Below, in pieces: positions 11,405 to 13,720 of a stretch of DNA of 13,720 nucleotides. The DNA is from Archangium sp. (GTDB taxonomy: Bacteria > Myxococcota > Myxococcia > Myxococcales > Myxococcaceae). Within the stretch, counting starts at the first letter, position 1. Every line of letters begins with the position of its first letter. The position numbers were made by a program, and so were the translations under genes. Under the pieces are notes generated by a model. The model did no database searches. It worked only from the letters and a program-made list of their open reading frames with translations, and had not been told where the DNA came from. The stretch spans positions 1 through 13,720 of the forward strand of contig JAEUJR010000529.1 in the NCBI GenBank assembly GCA_016793585.1, read 5' to 3'.

Positions 11405-13720
11405 ATGCTCAGACCCTCACCGATGGTGCTCCGCAGCTTCGTGGTCGCGCTCGCGCTCGCCTCGCTCACCGCCTGCCCGAAGAAGACGGAAGGCGGCCTG
11501 CTGCTGAAGGTCACCGTCGAGCCCACCGTTCGCGCCGACTGCCTCGTCATCGACGCGACGTCGAACGGCACGCGCGCCTCCCGCTCGCTCGTCACCCGGC
11601 AGGCGATGAAGAACGAGTACTTCGTCGGCATCTCGCGTGGCGACTTCCCCGCGTCGCTCGAGTGGCAGGCCAGCGCGTACCAGGGCCGCTGCAGCGACGA
11701 GACCGAGTGGAAGCTGAGCTCGCGCTCTCTTTCGAAGACCCAGGCCTTCCCCGTCACCGGCGTCGACCAGTTCGAGCTCGCCATCGGCCAGCCTGACGCC
11801 ACGCTCGATGCGGACCGCGACACGTACGTCGACACCGGCAAGGGCGGCACCGACTGCAACGACGGCGACGCGCAGGTGAACCCCGGCGCACGGCAGGTCT
11901 GCAGCTCGACCATCGACACCAACTGCAACGGCAAGCTCTTCTGTGAAGACGCCACCTGCGCGAACGAAGCGGCGTGCACCACCACCGCGACCGGCCTCGC
12001 CTACGCGACGACGTTGACGACGCTGGTGGCCGCCGACTGCTCGGGCCCCGTCACCGTGCAGAGCGTCGCCAACGGCCGGCCGGCCGCCGTCTCGGCCGAC
12101 CTCGTCGTCACGCTCACCCCCAGCGGCACCGCTTCGGCCGGCCTCGAGTTCTTCTCCGGCAGCGCCTGCGCCACGCCGCTGACGCCCTCGACGTTGCCGC
12201 TGCGCTTCGGCACCAACCAGGTCACCTTCTCGTTTCGCGCGCGCAGCCCGGGCACGTTGACGGTGACCGCGAGTGCGCCGGGCCTGGGCTCCACGGCCCT
12301 CACCACCAGCGTCACCGACCGTGCCGTCATGGGCCTCTCGGTGAGCCCCGTCTCGGTGAGCGCCCGCGCCGGAGGCTGCTCCACCGCCGTCGACGTCACC
12401 GCGCTCGACGACCGCATGATGCCCACCAACGTCGGCGCCACGCAGTTCCCCCTCTCGGTCGCGTTCCTTCCCGCCGGCACCAACACCGTGAAGACGTTCA
12501 CCGACGCGACCTGCGCCACCGAGGGCATGCCCAGCATCTCGGCCGGTACTTCGACGACGCGTCTCTACCTGCAGGGCACGCGGGTGACGCCGCCCGGCAT
12601 GCCGATTCAGGTGCAGTTCAGCTCGCCGGGCGTGGCGATGCCCGCGTCACTCGACTTCGTCGTCACGCCCGGAGACCCGCACCACCTCGAGTTCGCCACC
12701 CAGGTGCTCGGCACCCGCAACAACGAGTGCAGCCCCGTGCCGGCCGAGCTGCGGGTGTTCGACGCCAACTCGAACCTCACCACCGCAGGCGCGGGCGGCC
12801 TCGGCGTCAGCCTCGCGGCCATGCCTCCGAGTGGGGGCGGCACCCTCGAGTTCTTCACGTCGTCGACGTGCATGGGCTCGCCCACCTCGACCGTACAGAT
12901 TCCCGCGGGGCAGTCGTCGGTCTCGGTCTTCGTACGCGCGAGCGGGCCGGGCACCTACGGCGTGACGGCGACGGCCAGCCCGCCCGTGGGCATGGCCTCG
13001 TTGCAGGTCGACGTCTCGACGATGGACCCGACCGCGCTCTTCTTCCCCAGCTCGGCGGTGACGCTCGCGACGACGGCCGGCACCTGTAGCCCCGCCGTGC
13101 GCCTGCAGACCCGTGAGCTCAACTCGGCGATGTCGCCCGTCTCGCCCGTGCGCGCCGCGACCACCGTCACCATCGCGCCGAGCGCCGCGGTGGGCGTCAG
13201 CCTCTTCTCCGACGCGGCGTGCATGACGCCGCTCACCAACAACCAGCTCGTCATCGGCGCGGGCAGCAGCGAGGTCAGCTTCTACTTCCGCGCGAACCGC
13301 TCCTCGTCGCTCACCCTGAGCGCGTCGGCGACCAACTTCGTCACCACCGCGCCAGTGCAGCCGATTCGCATCGGGCCTGCGCCGACGAGCAAGCTCGTGT
13401 TCGACGCGCCGCCAGTGGTGAGCGCGCTCGCGGGCCAGTGCAGCGGCGGCCTGGTGTTGCGCTCGTTCGACACCTTCGACAACCCGACCTCGGCGAGCGG
13501 GGCCGTGACGCCCGCCGCCTCGCCCCTCGTCGCCATGCCCGACGGCGTCGTCTTCTCGAGCGCCCCCAACTGCATGCCGACGGCGGCCACGGTGGCGATG
13601 ACCGACGGTGGCGTGACGTTCTATGCCTCGGCGCGGCGCGCCCAGCAGTACTCCATCACCGCGACGGGCTTCTCGGTGCAGTCGACCGACGCGGCGGTGT
13701 TCACCGTCGACGCGGGCGCT
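11405..13720 (+). CDS. Giant lipoprotein with MopE-type motif and about 117-residue two-cysteine repeats, incomplete at window end
   Basis: 772 residues are visible with no stop before the window edge. The ATG at 11405 opens a lipoprotein signal (SFVVALALASLTAC, Cys24, good lipobox LTAC); the second Met at residue 7 is an alternative start. Residues 135-176 (DADRDTYVDTGKGGTDCNDG, NPGARQVCSS, DTNCNG) are a calcium/copper-type putative metal-binding motif of the MopE family (Pfam PF11617), common in myxobacterial surface proteins. From about residue 200 the protein is built of beta-rich repeats, each with one Cys near its start (212, 325, 442, 561, 679) and a second 43-47 residues later (255, 370, 489, 606, 723) in a motif like LEFFSGSACATPLT. 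The pattern suggests Ig-like domains closed by a disulfide, as in adhesins, but no named Ig family is confirmed. Cell-surface adhesion or structural role is inferred. Confidence 0.88.
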   Translation, partial: MLRPSPMVLRSFVVALALASLTACPKKTEGGLLLKVTVEPTVRADCLVIDATSNGTRASRSLVTRQAMKNEYFVGISRGDFPASLEWQASAYQGRCSDETEWKLSSRSLSKTQAFPVTGVDQFELAIGQPDATLDADRDTYVDTGKGGTDCNDGDAQVNPGARQVCSSTIDTNCNGKLFCEDATCANEAACTTTATGLAYATTLTTLVAADCSGPVTVQSVANGRPAAVSADLVVTLTPSGTASAGLEFFSGSACATPLTPSTLPLRFGTNQVTFSFRARSPGTLTVTASAPGLGSTALTTSVTDRAVMGLSVSPVSVSARAGGCSTAVDVTALDDRMMPTNVGATQFPLSVAFLPAGTNTVKTFTDATCATEGMPSISAGTSTTRLYLQGTRVTPPGMPIQVQFSSPGVAMPASLDFVVTPGDPHHLEFATQVLGTRNNECSPVPAELRVFDANSNLTTAGAGGLGVSLAAMPPSGGGTLEFFTSSTCMGSPTSTVQIPAGQSSVSVFVRASGPGTYGVTATASPPVGMASLQVDVSTMDPTALFFPSSAVTLATTAGTCSPAVRLQTRELNSAMSPVSPVRAATTVTIAPSAAVGVSLFSDAACMTPLTNNQLVIGAGSSEVSFYFRANRSSSLTLSASATNFVTTAPVQPIRIGPAPTSKLVFDAPPVVSALAGQCSGGLVLRSFDTFDNPTSASGAVTPAASPLVAMPDGVVFSSAPNCMPTAATVAMTDGGVTFYASARRAQQYSITATGFSVQSTDAAVFTVDAGA
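11990..13720 (+). repeat. Protein-level repeat array, five copies of about 117 residues
   Basis: First-cysteine spacings are 113, 117, 119 and 118 residues, and intra-repeat Cys-Cys distances are 43, 45, 47, 45 and 44. The second cysteine sits in a conserved strand-turn: FFSGSAC, TFTDATC, FFTSSTC, LFSDAAC, VFSSAPNC. The strand after it ends in a V/L-x-F-x-R/A motif (VTFSFRARSPG, VSVFVRASGPG, VSFYFRANRSS, VTFYASARRAQ). DNA identity between copies is low, so the array is old, not recently amplified. Confidence 0.8.

Noticed and set aside
11182..11796. Plus-strand frame starting inside the end of the lamin-tail lipoprotein and running into the giant lipoprotein
   Set aside because: It overlaps two better-supported genes in another frame and is Arg-rich without a domain.

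Overview
The window reads as a high-GC chromosomal segment of a delta-type predator/soil bacterium, most likely a member of the Myxococcota. The evidence is family-level: a secreted protein ending in a MYXO-CTERM-like tail, lipoproteins with a Cys-rich head and a TGGG-repeat linker, a MopE-type metal-binding motif, a TIGR02996/leucine-rich-repeat protein and an ECF42-type sigma factor. Species cannot be named from this sequence alone.

Layout. (1) 2-2553, plus strand: the 3' end of a probable short-chain dehydrogenase, then two exported proteins of unknown function (one with a MYXO-CTERM-like sorting tail, one lipoprotein). (2) 2605-5265, minus strand: a PIG-L/LmbE-type deacetylase lipoprotein, then a DGPF/YCII-domain protein followed 23 bp later by an ECF42-type sigma factor, the standard pair for this sigma group. 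The block converges on block 1 across about 50 bp of hairpin-rich spacer. (3) 5313-6461, plus strand: a cytoplasmic LRR protein with an N-terminal TIGR02996 domain, divergent from the LmbE gene. (4) 6462-8721, minus strand: what looks like a translationally coupled three-gene operon: a 169-residue two-TM protein, an 82-residue internally repetitive protein, and a polytopic GT-C-like membrane protein. Both junctions are ATGA overlaps. Downstream of the membrane-protein gene lies about 300 bp of decayed copies of its own 3' end. (5) 8722-8894: a divergent control region with two near-identical 19-bp dyad sites, 32 bp apart, between two candidate promoters. (6) 8895-13720, plus strand: a small PilZ-domain protein (probable c-di-GMP binding), a large lipoprotein with a hexapeptide-repeat linker and a lamin-tail-like domain, and the first 772 residues of a giant lipoprotein made of about 117-residue two-cysteine repeats behind a MopE-type motif; this last gene runs off the window.

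How the parts relate. The ECF42/DGPF pair is a recognised regulatory module. The PilZ gene and the membrane-protein operon appear to share one control region, so second-messenger signalling and an envelope-glycosylation-type function may be co-regulated; this is inference. At least five of the proteins are predicted to be exported or lipidated, so the window is mainly cell-envelope biology. The least explained parts are the 82-residue repeat protein between two ATGA junctions, the paired operator, and the tail-duplication array.
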